The translations under genes were made by a program, and so were the position numbers. This document shows, piece after piece, positions 27,501-35,592 of a stretch of 64,000 bases of DNA (positions within the stretch are counted from its first letter, which is position 1; each line of letters opens with the position of its first letter). The DNA lies in the NCBI GenBank assembly GCA_020026055.1, contig JAHHRA010000003.1, positions 50,116-114,115 on the forward strand. Reading direction: 5' to 3'. This DNA is from Actinobacillus sp. (GTDB taxonomy: Bacteria; Pseudomonadota; Gammaproteobacteria; Enterobacterales; Pasteurellaceae). The notes below the pieces were generated by a model. It saw only the letters and a list, made by a program, of their open reading frames with translations. It made no database searches and was not told the origin of the DNA.

Positions 27501-28040
27501 CTAGAGGAGGGATTTGACATCTTTTTTAAATTTAATTTGTTCTAGTTTGATTTGGTGAGTTTGATATTCAATTAGCTCATCAATTAAGGGTTGTATCCAT
27601 ATTTGGGTTAACTTAAAATCCCAATCTTTTAATTTTTGTTCGAGGTTGTTACAGTTTATAAATTTGCTTTTAAATTCGTCGCGACTGGTGCAATTAAAAA
27701 AGTCTTTGATGGTTTTGCAATTATTGCAGGATCTGATTAATTCCTCTTCAAAATTTTGATACTGTTGCAGTAAGTAAATAGTTTTTTTGGCTTTATTTAA
27801 ACGATCTATATTGCCTTTAAATTGCTTGAGCTTATTTATTTGTTTGAGTTTGGTTATAACATCTACGTCAAAAATAACATAAACAACATTTGCTTTAATA
27901 GTTAATAAGATCTTGGCAACGTCTTTTTCCCATATATTAAATACTTTCACATTGCCTAATAATTCCAAAGCATCCATTAATTTCTTTTCAGTTTCGCCTT
28001 CCACTAGGAATAAGTATTCTTTTTTAGAAGAGTAATTCAT
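27501..28040 (-). CDS. Small TOPRIM-like protein of an ATPase pair (RloB/AriB/AbiLii-like)
   Basis: The 179-residue product begins EYLFLVEGETEKKLMDAL, the glutamate-containing TOPRIM/RloB-type first motif (E14, E16, E18), followed by a VVYVIFDVDV acidic DxD strand. The later FEEELIRSC...IKDFFNC segment is of a kind I associate with such nuclease subunits. It overlaps the upstream ATPase gene by 17 bases, so the two are translationally coupled. In known systems (RloA-RloB, AbiL, PARIS AriA-AriB) the TOPRIM protein is the effector released or activated by the ATPase. I cannot assign it to one of these. Confidence 0.65.
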   Translation of the reverse strand: MNYSSKKEYLFLVEGETEKKLMDALELLGNVKVFNIWEKDVAKILLTIKANVVYVIFDVDVITKLKQINKLKQFKGNIDRLNKAKKTIYLLQQYQNFEEELIRSCNNCKTIKDFFNCTSRDEFKSKFINCNNLEQKLKDWDFKLTQIWIQPLIDELIEYQTHQIKLEQIKFKKDVKSLL

Positions 28041-29193
28041 CGATCAAATCCGTATTTGGTAAAGTTTTAAACAGATTATTTTTGACGTAATTTAATAAAT
28101 TGCGATCATTCTTTTTAAAGATTTTCTCAGGCATTAAAAACTGAGCTTGATCTTGTTTCTTGGTAATAAATGCAAAGGAATGAATCGGGAAAGGCATTTC
28201 CAAAATATCGTAATTATGGGTAGTGTAAAAAAATTGGTTATCACCACTTTCAGCGAGTTTTTGGATAATTAAATTAATAATATGTTGTTCCACATCTGAA
28301 TGCACATAAGCCATTTTTTCATCTAAGAAGTAAATGCCATTGCCTTGATTTTGCAAGCAAGCTGAAACAAATTCAGCCACTTGGATGGCATTAAATGTCC
28401 CCGTGGAAAGACGTTCAGGCTCAGCTACTCTGCCTTCTTTATCGATTAATAAATTGTCTTTATTAATAAAATTAACACTATAGCCTCGCAACTCCCCATT
28501 TTCTTTTAACTCCACCACATCTTCTATGGATGAATCAAAGGTTTGCAACACGGTTTTTAAAATATTTAAATCTAGTAATTTAATATTATGTTCAGGTCTT
28601 GAAGTCTGATTAGTTAGTGCGAAATACCAACTACTTTTATTGTTTTCAAAAATTTTATGTGTTTTATTTTGAATGCATGTTAATAACAATAATGATAAGT
28701 CACCTTCAAAGCGTTCTTGATTAGCAATATTTTCTCCATTTTCTACTTTTTGAAGCTTGGCTCTGGCTGTAACATTAGTATCATTTTTTAAAATAGGTAC
28801 AGAACAAAGAGTACAATGAGGTATATTTTGGGGATATACAACTTTAAAACTATATAAACGAGAATGATCAGCATTCACATACTCATAATACAAGATCGCA
28901 TCTTTTGATTTGTCATTAACCAACTGAAAAGAATGATCAATAAAAGTTTCAAATCTTCCATTATGCAATAAACTTATATATCGCAATCCAATAAGCAATA
29001 CTCGCCCAACTGCGGTTTTCCCGCTGGCATTTGCCCCGCTTAAAATACACAGTTTTTTATATTTAAATTTAGGTCGATTAGTGAGATGTTCGTTAGGAAT
29101 AGGGCTATCTTTTAATTGACGATCAAAGGTGAGATCAAGACAGGTATCGTGGAAATTAAATAGGTTATCCACATAAACTTTAGTAAAAATCAT
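28024..29193 (-). CDS. AAA/ABC-type ATPase, sensor partner of the TOPRIM protein
   Basis: The 389-residue ATPase has Walker A GANASGKT (53-60), an ABC-like signature ERLSTGTFNAIQ, Walker B GIYFLDEKMAYV and a switch histidine in FFYTTHNYDIL. This is the AAA_15/AAA_21 arrangement of RloA- and AriA-type defence ATPases. A CTLCSVP segment (C132/C135 region) could bind metal but lacks a clear second pair. It is the promoter-proximal gene of the pair. A long repeat element (29308-29386) lies between it and res, which suggests a separate cassette from the restriction genes. Confidence 0.75.
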   Translation of the reverse strand: MIFTKVYVDNLFNFHDTCLDLTFDRQLKDSPIPNEHLTNRPKFKYKKLCILSGANASGKTAVGRVLLIGLRYISLLHNGRFETFIDHSFQLVNDKSKDAILYYEYVNADHSRLYSFKVVYPQNIPHCTLCSVPILKNDTNVTARAKLQKVENGENIANQERFEGDLSLLLLTCIQNKTHKIFENNKSSWYFALTNQTSRPEHNIKLLDLNILKTVLQTFDSSIEDVVELKENGELRGYSVNFINKDNLLIDKEGRVAEPERLSTGTFNAIQVAEFVSACLQNQGNGIYFLDEKMAYVHSDVEQHIINLIIQKLAESGDNQFFYTTHNYDILEMPFPIHSFAFITKKQDQAQFLMPEKIFKKNDRNLLNYVKNNLFKTLPNTDLIDELLF

Positions 29194-29307
29194 AGTGCAA
29201 ATCCTAAAAATTGGAACTTAAACTAAAGTTTAAGGTTTTTTATAAAAAACAGCAACACCTTTTTTAATTCTTAACATTTTGATACCCAGCTCCGACGGAC
29301 AGAACTC

Positions 29308-29386
29308 ACGCCCCGAAAATCGCAAAACTTTTCCGACAAAAACCACAGTTTTTTTGAACGTCGCTTGTGAGTAAATTTTGAGGCGT
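29308..29386. repeat. Long dispersed element between ATPase gene and res
   Basis: The ends are ACGCCCCGAAAATCG (29308) and AATTTTGAGGCGT (to 29386). The interior shares CCGACAAAAACCACA, TTTTTTGAACGTCGCTTG and TGTGAGTAA with the copy at 34559-34682. The two long copies therefore bracket the whole res-mod unit in the same orientation. Confidence 0.75.
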
Positions 29387-29393
29387 GGTCATT

Positions 29394-32300
29394 TTATTTT
29401 CTGATTTCTCTCAGCTCTTCGAGCAATTCTTTCCAGTCTTTGACGGCTTTGTATTTAATGGTTTTGTCGCTTAAGGCTTGGAAGTGTTTTTTGGCACATT
29501 CGATTTTGGTTTCTTCTACGGGGCGGAGGTCCATGGCTAGTGTGGATCCTTTGGTTTCGGCGATGAAATAAATGTGTTTGATGTTTTCTTCTTTGAATAC
29601 TACCGCCCAGTCGGGGTTATATCGACCCATCGGGGTGTCGATGAAAAAGCTTTTTGGGAGCTTGATGTAGAAATCCACGATGTCTGCCACGTCCAGATTT
29701 TCGGAAAAATTTTCCTCCACTCTGGAATCGTATTTCAAATAATCATAAAGATGTTTTGTTGCCTCGCGGGTGTCTTCGCCCAGCACGCCGTAAATATCGG
29801 ATTCGCTGAACAGGCTGTGTTCGAAATATTCGCCCGTCGGCGTGTAGCGTAGGCTGGCGATGAACATGCGTGCTTTTTGCTGATTGATGATTTTCCCCAC
29901 GTTGAGGATGAACTCTTCGGGATTTTGTTGGAATTTGGCGAAAGTCGCAGGTTGGATGCCGCTCAAAATCGCTACGATGGTTTTGCGAAGAAGCCCCGTC
30001 GAAGCAACCAATTTGCCGACAAGATCGAAGCGTTCGCTGATGCCGACGACGTTTTTGACCTCGTACGCACTTTGCCTTTCGCGCACGAAATTTTCCCCTT
30101 GCTCGAGGCTTTCACGCGAGGCGATGTTCTTCATTTCGCCCCATTCGACTTCATAATTGAGCGTCGAAACTTTGAGCGTTTTGTCCAACTCTGCCTGCAC
30201 GCTTTTGATGAGTGCGTCGCTTTCAAATTTCACACGGTAGCAAGTTTTCGGGCGGATTTCTGCCCAAAGCTGCTTGAACGCCTGCGAATCGAATCTGGCT
30301 TGATTGAGCCTGAGCTTCACTTTTTTCGAATCGCGTGCATCTTCAATTTGCAACGGGCTATTAATTTGCACCAGCAGCTTGAGAATGCTTGCTTGGTAGG
30401 CGTTAAATTTTTCCCCGAACTCCAACTTATCGGCTTTTTTGTCTTCGTGAAATTTTTCCGTAAGCCGCCCTTGGGCGTCAATGTAATCATTTTTGATGAG
30501 GATGAAATTCAGCTGGTTAGCCAAGTCGTCATGGAACACTATTTTTTCGCCGTCGGCACTGTCGAGGATTTTATTTTTGAAAAATGCCGGCGTGATTTTT
30601 TGCGGGCGGAAGCTTAAAGCTTCGGCGATTTCTCTTTGGAGCCCTTGGGCGAAATCGGCATAGCTTTCGCTGGCGATGACAGTCAAGCAGTTAATGTTTT
30701 GCACATCGCTGCCGAGGCGGTTGGCGTCCATGCGCTCGCCCTGCTGGTTGACGCAAAGTCGCAGCCCGCGCCCCACTTCTTGACGGCGGCGAATTTCGCT
30801 GTTGCCGGTTTCTTTCAGCGTGCAAATTTGGAACACGTTCGGATTGTCCCAGCCTTCTTTGAGCGCGGAGTGCGAGAAAATGAACCGCGTCGGCTCGTCG
30901 AAGCTCAGTAGGCGCTCCTTGTCGTGCATAATCAAATCGTAAGCCGCCACGTCGTTGCTGCCGCCTTCTTTGCGGTCGTCTTTGCTATCGATGGCGTGGC
31001 CTTTTTTGTCCACGGAAAAATAGCCGTTGTGCACTTGGGAAACCTGATCGCGCACCAAGTAAGCGCGATAGTCGTCGTTCAAATCGGGCGCTGCCAATTT
31101 TTCCGCCACGATGGCTTGGTATTCTTCTTCAAAAAAGCGGGCGTACTCGCCTTGCGCGACGGTTTCTGCGCCCGCGGCGTCTTCGTAAACGCGGTACTTC
31201 GCGACTTCGTCGATGAAAAACAAGCTGAGCACTTTAATGCCGCGCTTGAACAACGCCTGCTCGCGCTCGAGGTGGCTAAGAATAGTTTCGCGGATTTGCA
31301 AACGGCGTTTTTGGCTTTCGCTCAGGTTGCCGACGACTTCGCCCGTGCGAATGGTTTTGCCGTTTAAAAAGCGAATTTCGTTTTTGTTCGCACTAATTTC
31401 GCTAATCACGAAATTGTCCCTGTATTGCATCAAATCGCCCGATAGCTCGAACAAATCCTGCCCCATTTCGCAAAAGCACGTCTTTTTGCGGATGCCGCTG
31501 TTGCCTTTGTAATCAAACTCCAGCAAAGCTCTGGGTGCCTTGCCGCTGGCCGTTTCGATTTTTTGCAAAAACACATAGCCGCCCTGCGCGAGGGTGCCCA
31601 CTTGCTGGATGCCTTTCACGGCGATTTTTTTGACCAATTTTTGGTTATAGGCATCCATAGCGTCGAGGCGATAAACAAGGTTAAACAAGCGGTCTTGCTT
31701 GTGGGTCGCGGAATATTTCAACTTAAATAGCGGGTTAAATTTTCGCAAATTTTCCAGCGTCTGCTTGCCTTCAACGGATTGCGGCTCATCGATGATTAAA
31801 ATCGGGCGCGTTTTGGCGAGCACGTCGATTGGGCGGCGGCTTTGAAATTCATCCAGTGCCATATCAATCCGCCGCGCGTCCGCGCCTTTTGCGTTAAACG
31901 CCTGCACGTTAATAATCATCACCCAGAGGTCGTTGCCGCGCGCGAAATCCGCGATGTTTTGCAATTTTTTGGAATCGTAAATAAAGAAATGGCAGCGCTT
32001 GCCGTATTCCTCCAAAAAGTGCTGCGCGGTGATATCAAAGGTTTTGTAGACCCCTTCGCGAATGGCAATGCTCGGCACCACGACGATAAATTTGCTCCAG
32101 CCGTATGCCGCGTTCAATTCAAACATGGTTTTGATGTAGGTATAGGTTTTGCCCGTGCCCGTTTCCATATCGATGCAAAATTCTAGCTCGGGATGACGCG
32201 CGCTGCGGGGCGTGAACTCCGCGCGCGGCAGGTCGAACTTGCGTTGGAGGTCGGCGAGGTTCGCGGCTAAATCCAAATTGTCTTTTAGCTCACCGTTGCC

Positions 32301-32468
32301 GTAGGCATATTCCACGCAGTAATCCAGCGTGCCTTGGGCGGCGACGCCTTTATCGAACTGGTAGCGATAGGGCTTGTTGGGTTGATTTTTAAACATAGAA
32401 ACCACGGCGTCTGCCGCGTCTTTTTGGTAGGCCAGTTGGCTAAATTTTAATTTCAATTTGGATGTCAT
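29394..32468 (-). CDS. Type III restriction enzyme, Res subunit
   Basis: It is an ATP-dependent translocase/endonuclease that cuts DNA with Mod when two unmethylated sites are head to head. The 1024-residue protein has Walker A METGTGKT (101-108), the type III Walker B variant ILIIDEPQ, SATHK (motif III), a late RRRQEVGRGLRLCVN (motif VI), and a C-terminal nuclease site NPDWAVVF...FIAETKG (PD-ExK). It is complete with no frameshift. It follows mod by 8 bases. Base composition is clearly richer in GC than the core genes around the island, a sign of transfer. Confidence 0.96.
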   Translation of the reverse strand: MTSKLKLKFSQLAYQKDAADAVVSMFKNQPNKPYRYQFDKGVAAQGTLDYCVEYAYGNGELKDNLDLAANLADLQRKFDLPRAEFTPRSARHPELEFCIDMETGTGKTYTYIKTMFELNAAYGWSKFIVVVPSIAIREGVYKTFDITAQHFLEEYGKRCHFFIYDSKKLQNIADFARGNDLWVMIINVQAFNAKGADARRIDMALDEFQSRRPIDVLAKTRPILIIDEPQSVEGKQTLENLRKFNPLFKLKYSATHKQDRLFNLVYRLDAMDAYNQKLVKKIAVKGIQQVGTLAQGGYVFLQKIETASGKAPRALLEFDYKGNSGIRKKTCFCEMGQDLFELSGDLMQYRDNFVISEISANKNEIRFLNGKTIRTGEVVGNLSESQKRRLQIRETILSHLEREQALFKRGIKVLSLFFIDEVAKYRVYEDAAGAETVAQGEYARFFEEEYQAIVAEKLAAPDLNDDYRAYLVRDQVSQVHNGYFSVDKKGHAIDSKDDRKEGGSNDVAAYDLIMHDKERLLSFDEPTRFIFSHSALKEGWDNPNVFQICTLKETGNSEIRRRQEVGRGLRLCVNQQGERMDANRLGSDVQNINCLTVIASESYADFAQGLQREIAEALSFRPQKITPAFFKNKILDSADGEKIVFHDDLANQLNFILIKNDYIDAQGRLTEKFHEDKKADKLEFGEKFNAYQASILKLLVQINSPLQIEDARDSKKVKLRLNQARFDSQAFKQLWAEIRPKTCYRVKFESDALIKSVQAELDKTLKVSTLNYEVEWGEMKNIASRESLEQGENFVRERQSAYEVKNVVGISERFDLVGKLVASTGLLRKTIVAILSGIQPATFAKFQQNPEEFILNVGKIINQQKARMFIASLRYTPTGEYFEHSLFSESDIYGVLGEDTREATKHLYDYLKYDSRVEENFSENLDVADIVDFYIKLPKSFFIDTPMGRYNPDWAVVFKEENIKHIYFIAETKGSTLAMDLRPVEETKIECAKKHFQALSDKTIKYKAVKDWKELLEELREIRK

Positions 32469-32476
32469 AAGGTCCT

Positions 32477-34500
32477 CTAAATCACTTTCACTTCCGTGTT
32501 CGGGAGGTGGGTTTTGAGTTGGGTTTGGCAGTTGATGAAGGCGTCGTCGCGGTCGAAGCTGGTGTTGAGAAGGACGAGGCGCTCTATCGGGCTTTGTTGG
32601 TTGAGGGCGGCGAGTTGTTTGATGAGGTCTTCGGTCAGTGGGTCGAAGCAGGCGGCGAGGGCGCCGTTGTGGTAGAGGTGCACTTCGGCGTCGCCGAGTT
32701 TGAGGGTTTGGTAGTCGTCGTGGATGCCGACGCCCCAGTCGAGCAGGCTGGCGAAGAAGAGGTCGAGCCCTGTGCGGTCAGCTTTGATGTTGTTTTCGAG
32801 GAGCGCCAGTTCGGCTTGGTGCGTGGCTTGGGCGGGCTTGTGGACGTCTTCAAAGTTGCTGCTGTCGAGGCGGAAGACGCGAAAGCCAGTGTCGAGTTTT
32901 TCGCCGCGATTTTGGGAAAATTTTTCCGAATTTGGGGCCGTGAGGTCGCCCGCGAGCGCGGCTTCGATTTGCGCGCCAGCGCGGCGGATGCGCTCTTTGC
33001 CGATTTCGCAGATGTTCGCAAAGCCAGCTTGGTAGGCGGTGGAGCTTGGGTCGCAGGGTTCGGGAAGTTGGACGCAGATGAATTTGCGCTTGCCGCCATC
33101 TTCGGCGTTGAGCTGCATCACCGCGTGGGCAGTGGTCGCCGAGCCTGAGAAGAAGTCGAGGATGATTGCGTCACTTTCTGTAAGTGACAAAAATTTTTTA
33201 AGCACAGTGGTAGGTTTGGCGTTATCAAAATATGCTTTGCCATCAAATAACTTCATCAGCTCTTTTTTACCATCAGTAAAATCCTCAAATGTGGATTTTG
33301 TAATTTCGGTTGTTACCGTATCTAAAAATCTCTTAAATTGCGGCACTTTTGTATGGTCCTCATAAAAATGGACCAAATTATTTTTAATATGCTCATCCAT
33401 GGTGTCTTTTTTATACGCCCAACCTCTTGTGGGAACTTGGCAAGGTAAGCCAGTGACTGGATGGATAACATCATAATCATCTGCTCGCCCTGTGGCTTTT
33501 GGCACCGAAACATCACTAAGCCTGTAAGCTTTATAACATTTCTGTCCTGAAGAATTTTCACGCAATTCCACATGATGATATTGCTTAATTCCTTTCAAAT
33601 CCGAACGAGATTTATAAAAATCTTTCAATTTTATTTCCACCTCTTCGGGAGAGAGTTTATTTTTATTCGCCTCTTCTAAAATTTTTTCTACCTCGCACAA
33701 ACCTGGCTTTTCCACTCTAAAATAATTTTTACCTTCCAAAATATCTTTATTCTTTGCATAACAAAGAATGTATTCATGATTGGTGCTCGTTGCATTAGAT
33801 AAATTTTTTGTAGAGTTTTTTATCCAAATAAAATTTTCTACATAGTTATTTTCACCAAAAATCTCATCAGAAATTTTGTGTAAATTTGCTACTTCATTTT
33901 CATCGATGGAGATGAAAATCACGCCGTCGTCGGTGAGCAGTTCGCGGGCGACGAGCAGGCGGCTGTAAATCATTGAGCACCAGTCGGAGTGAAAGCGGCC
34001 GTTGCTCGGGAGGTTCGCTTCGAGGCGGTTGCCTTCGGCGTCGGTCGCGCCTTGGGCGGCGTCGTAGCTTTGCTTGTCTTGGCGGAAATTATCTTTGTAG
34101 ATGAAGTCCTTGCCAGTGTTGTAAGGCGGGTCGATGTAAATCATTTTGATGCGGTTGACGTAGCTTTTTTGGAGCACTTTGAGAATCTCAAGGTTGTCGC
34201 CTTCGAGGTAGAGGTTTTCGGTTTCGTCCCAGTTTTTGGAGTCTGCTGGTTGCGGGCGGAGGGTTTGCGTCGTCGGGGTGTACGCCAATTCGAGTGCTTT
34301 TTGCTTGCCAACCCAAGTGAAATCAAAGCGTTCGCGGCGTTCTACCCCCCCCGATTGCTTAAATTTTCACCACCAAGAAGTGCGTTCAGAACTTCAAAAT
34401 CCACTACTCCTTCTTTTACGCACAGCGGAAATAACTCAGAAAGCTTGGCAATATTGGTTTTAACTAAATCTTCACTCTGTTTATCTAACTTAGGAAACAT
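32477..34500 (-). CDS. Type III DNA methyltransferase, Mod subunit, phase-variable and out of frame here
   Basis: It is an N6-adenine beta-class methyltransferase that also gives site recognition to Res. Motif [12 protein letters not shown] and motif [16 protein letters not shown] are intact. The ATG at 34498-34500 has AAGGAG seven bases upstream. From it 49 codons read normally, then a G8 tract (C8 on plus, 34345-34352) leads to an early TAG. Past the tract the other frame continues as [14 protein letters not shown] into the main body. Nine G's would give a 674-residue protein, so this copy reads as OFF. The centre (about 33155-33885) is AT-rich while both ends are GC-rich. Confidence 0.92.
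32901..32941. repeat. Dispersed 41-bp palindromic element inside mod
   Basis: TCGCCGCGATTTTGGGAAAA runs into TTTTTCCGAATTTGGGGCCGT, exactly 41 bp, so both ends differ by one base from ACGCC/GGCGT. On the mod strand it encodes [14 protein letters not shown] in frame, in the C-terminal region. Confidence 0.7.
33155..33885 (-). other. AT-rich target recognition domain segment of mod
   Basis: This central part of mod lies between the conserved methyltransferase motifs ([15 protein letters not shown] on one side, [12 protein letters not shown] on the other). By eye it is much more AT-rich than the flanking coding DNA. In type III enzymes this region sets the target sequence and is known to be exchanged between alleles, so a swapped allele is likely. 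Confidence 0.7.
34345..34352. repeat. Homopolymer C8/G8 contingency tract in mod
   Basis: Eight consecutive C's on the plus strand are G8 in the mod coding strand after codon 49. The frame is restored with 6, 9 or 12 G's. Tracts of this kind are typical slipped-strand switches in Pasteurellaceae, Neisseria and Helicobacter surface and mod genes. Confidence 0.9.
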
Positions 34501-34558
34501 AATCCACTCCTTGAATCTAAAAATAAAAATGACTTATTTTAATGGTTTTGTAGTTATT

Positions 34559-34682
34559 ACGCCTCAAAAATCGAAAAAATTTTCTGATTTTCTGACAAAA
34601 ACCACAAGTTTTTGAACGTCGCTTGCGACGGGGTTAAACCTACCAAAACGCCTAAAGTGTTTTGTGAGTAATTTCGGGGCGT
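34559..34682. repeat. Long dispersed element between mod and the higBA pair
   Basis: ACGCCTCAAAAATCGAAAAA starts the left end, then a TTTTCTGATTTT core, CTGACAAAAACCACA, TTTTTGAACGTCGCTTG and CCTACCAAAACGCC, ending TTTCGGGGCGT at 34682. It is the longest copy (124 bp) and contains an internal ACGCC. It lies upstream of mod and downstream of higA. Confidence 0.75.
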
Positions 34683-34692
34683 GATAGCTTAT

Positions 34693-34989
34693 CTAAATCC
34701 TTGCTGACTGTGCAGGGATAACATTGTATTCTTTACACTCTGCTTGGATTTGCCATAAGTCGTAAACAGATTGCATTTTTAGCCAAGCTTCAAGGCTTGG
34801 CGTGCCTAGCCATTTGTGTAAACGTATTGCCATATCTGGCGTGATAGCTGACTTTTCATTTAAAAGTTTTGATAAGGTTACTCGTGAACCCCCTAATTGA
34901 TGAGCGGCTTCAGTAATAGTGATATTTAATTCTGGCAGAATGTCTTCACGGACAATTGCCATCGGGTGGCAAGGTTTATGTATTTTCAT
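34693..34989 (-). CDS. higA: HigA-family antitoxin
   Basis: The 98-residue DNA-binding antitoxin has a helix-turn-helix core (NITITEAAHQLGGSRVTLSKLLNEKSAITPDMAIRL within it) followed by LHKWLGTPSLEAWLKMQS, the usual VapI/HigA signature. It should neutralise the HigB toxin encoded 45 bases upstream and repress the operon. Toxin-first order is typical of hig. The ribosome site is weak but the start is the family-typical one before PCHPMAIVREDIL. Confidence 0.9.
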   Translation of the reverse strand: MKIHKPCHPMAIVREDILPELNITITEAAHQLGGSRVTLSKLLNEKSAITPDMAIRLHKWLGTPSLEAWLKMQSVYDLWQIQAECKEYNVIPAQSARI

Positions 34990-35034
34990 TGGGGTCTCTT
35001 GTTTATTCTGTTTTCCTGTTTATTCTGTTTTTAC

Positions 35035-35313
35035 TTAGTGGTAGTCTTGGTAATTCACAATTTCGGCATCACTATTTTCAAATTTAAAAGTAATTCGCCA
35101 ATTCGCATTTACTTTAACACTCCAATGCAAGGCGAGATCACCTTTTAACTGGAGCAAATCGTAACTAGGAATATCCATATCTTCTATTCTTGAAGCGTTG
35201 TTTAATAACGTCAAAATACGTTGTAATTTATCTTTATGTTTAGGTTGAATGCCCGCCGTTGAACTTGTTCTAAAAAATTTTTCCAACCCTTTATGTTTAA
35301 AAGAAATGATCAT
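35035..35313 (-). CDS. higB: HigB-family toxin (RelE/ParE superfamily)
   Basis: The 92-residue predicted ribosome-dependent mRNA interferase shows MIISFKHKGLEKFF, LLQLKGDLALHWSVKVNANWRITF and a C-terminal VNYQDYH, the signature layout of HigB toxins with basic and aromatic active-site residues. It is the first gene of the higB-higA operon, and its promoter must lie in 35314-35592. Tandem palindromes there could be regulatory. The pair sits at the right end of the defence island next to core gene ettA. Confidence 0.9.
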   Translation of the reverse strand: MIISFKHKGLEKFFRTSSTAGIQPKHKDKLQRILTLLNNASRIEDMDIPSYDLLQLKGDLALHWSVKVNANWRITFKFENSDAEIVNYQDYH

Positions 35314-35400
35314 AATAATATTAAGTTTTTTTAAATAGCGTTATTGTAAAGTGTAAGTTTACAATTTATAAGATTGTAATTAATGATATGCCCCTAAAAA

Positions 35401-35520
35401 GACAAAAACACACTTTTTGTCCTTTTAAATATGAATAATGGACAAAAAACGCAATTTTTGTTTTTTACACGCGAATACTGGACAAAAATCCGCTATTTCG
35501 TCCAGTATTGCTTTTTTGAT
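35401..35520. repeat. Three degenerate 40-bp tandem repeats, each starting GACAAAAA
   Basis: GACAAAAA recurs at exactly 35401, 35441 and 35481. Units 1 and 2 agree at about 26 of 40 positions, and unit 3 is more diverged. Each unit contains a dyad. Unit 1 pairs GACAAAAA with TTTTTGTC (35414-35421). Unit 3 is inside a perfect 10-bp stem AATACTGGAC (35474-35483) with GTCCAGTATT (35500-35509), then a T-run. The array lies between divergent higB and ettA. Confidence 0.8.
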
Positions 35521-35592
35521 GAAGCTCATTCTCGAAACTTAACGCAATTTTAAGTAGAATAAGCAGTTTTAACACATTCAAAGGAAGTCAAT

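Noticed and set aside
29574..34615. Long plus-strand open frames over res and mod (for example 29877-30617, 32507-33148, 33989-34615).
   Set aside because: They are antisense to clear res and mod coding sequence, are repetitive in composition, and arise because GC-rich DNA has few stop codons.
35401..35520. The 40-bp tandem array as a CRISPR remnant.
   Set aside because: The units diverge throughout rather than having conserved repeats with unique spacers, and no cas gene is near.
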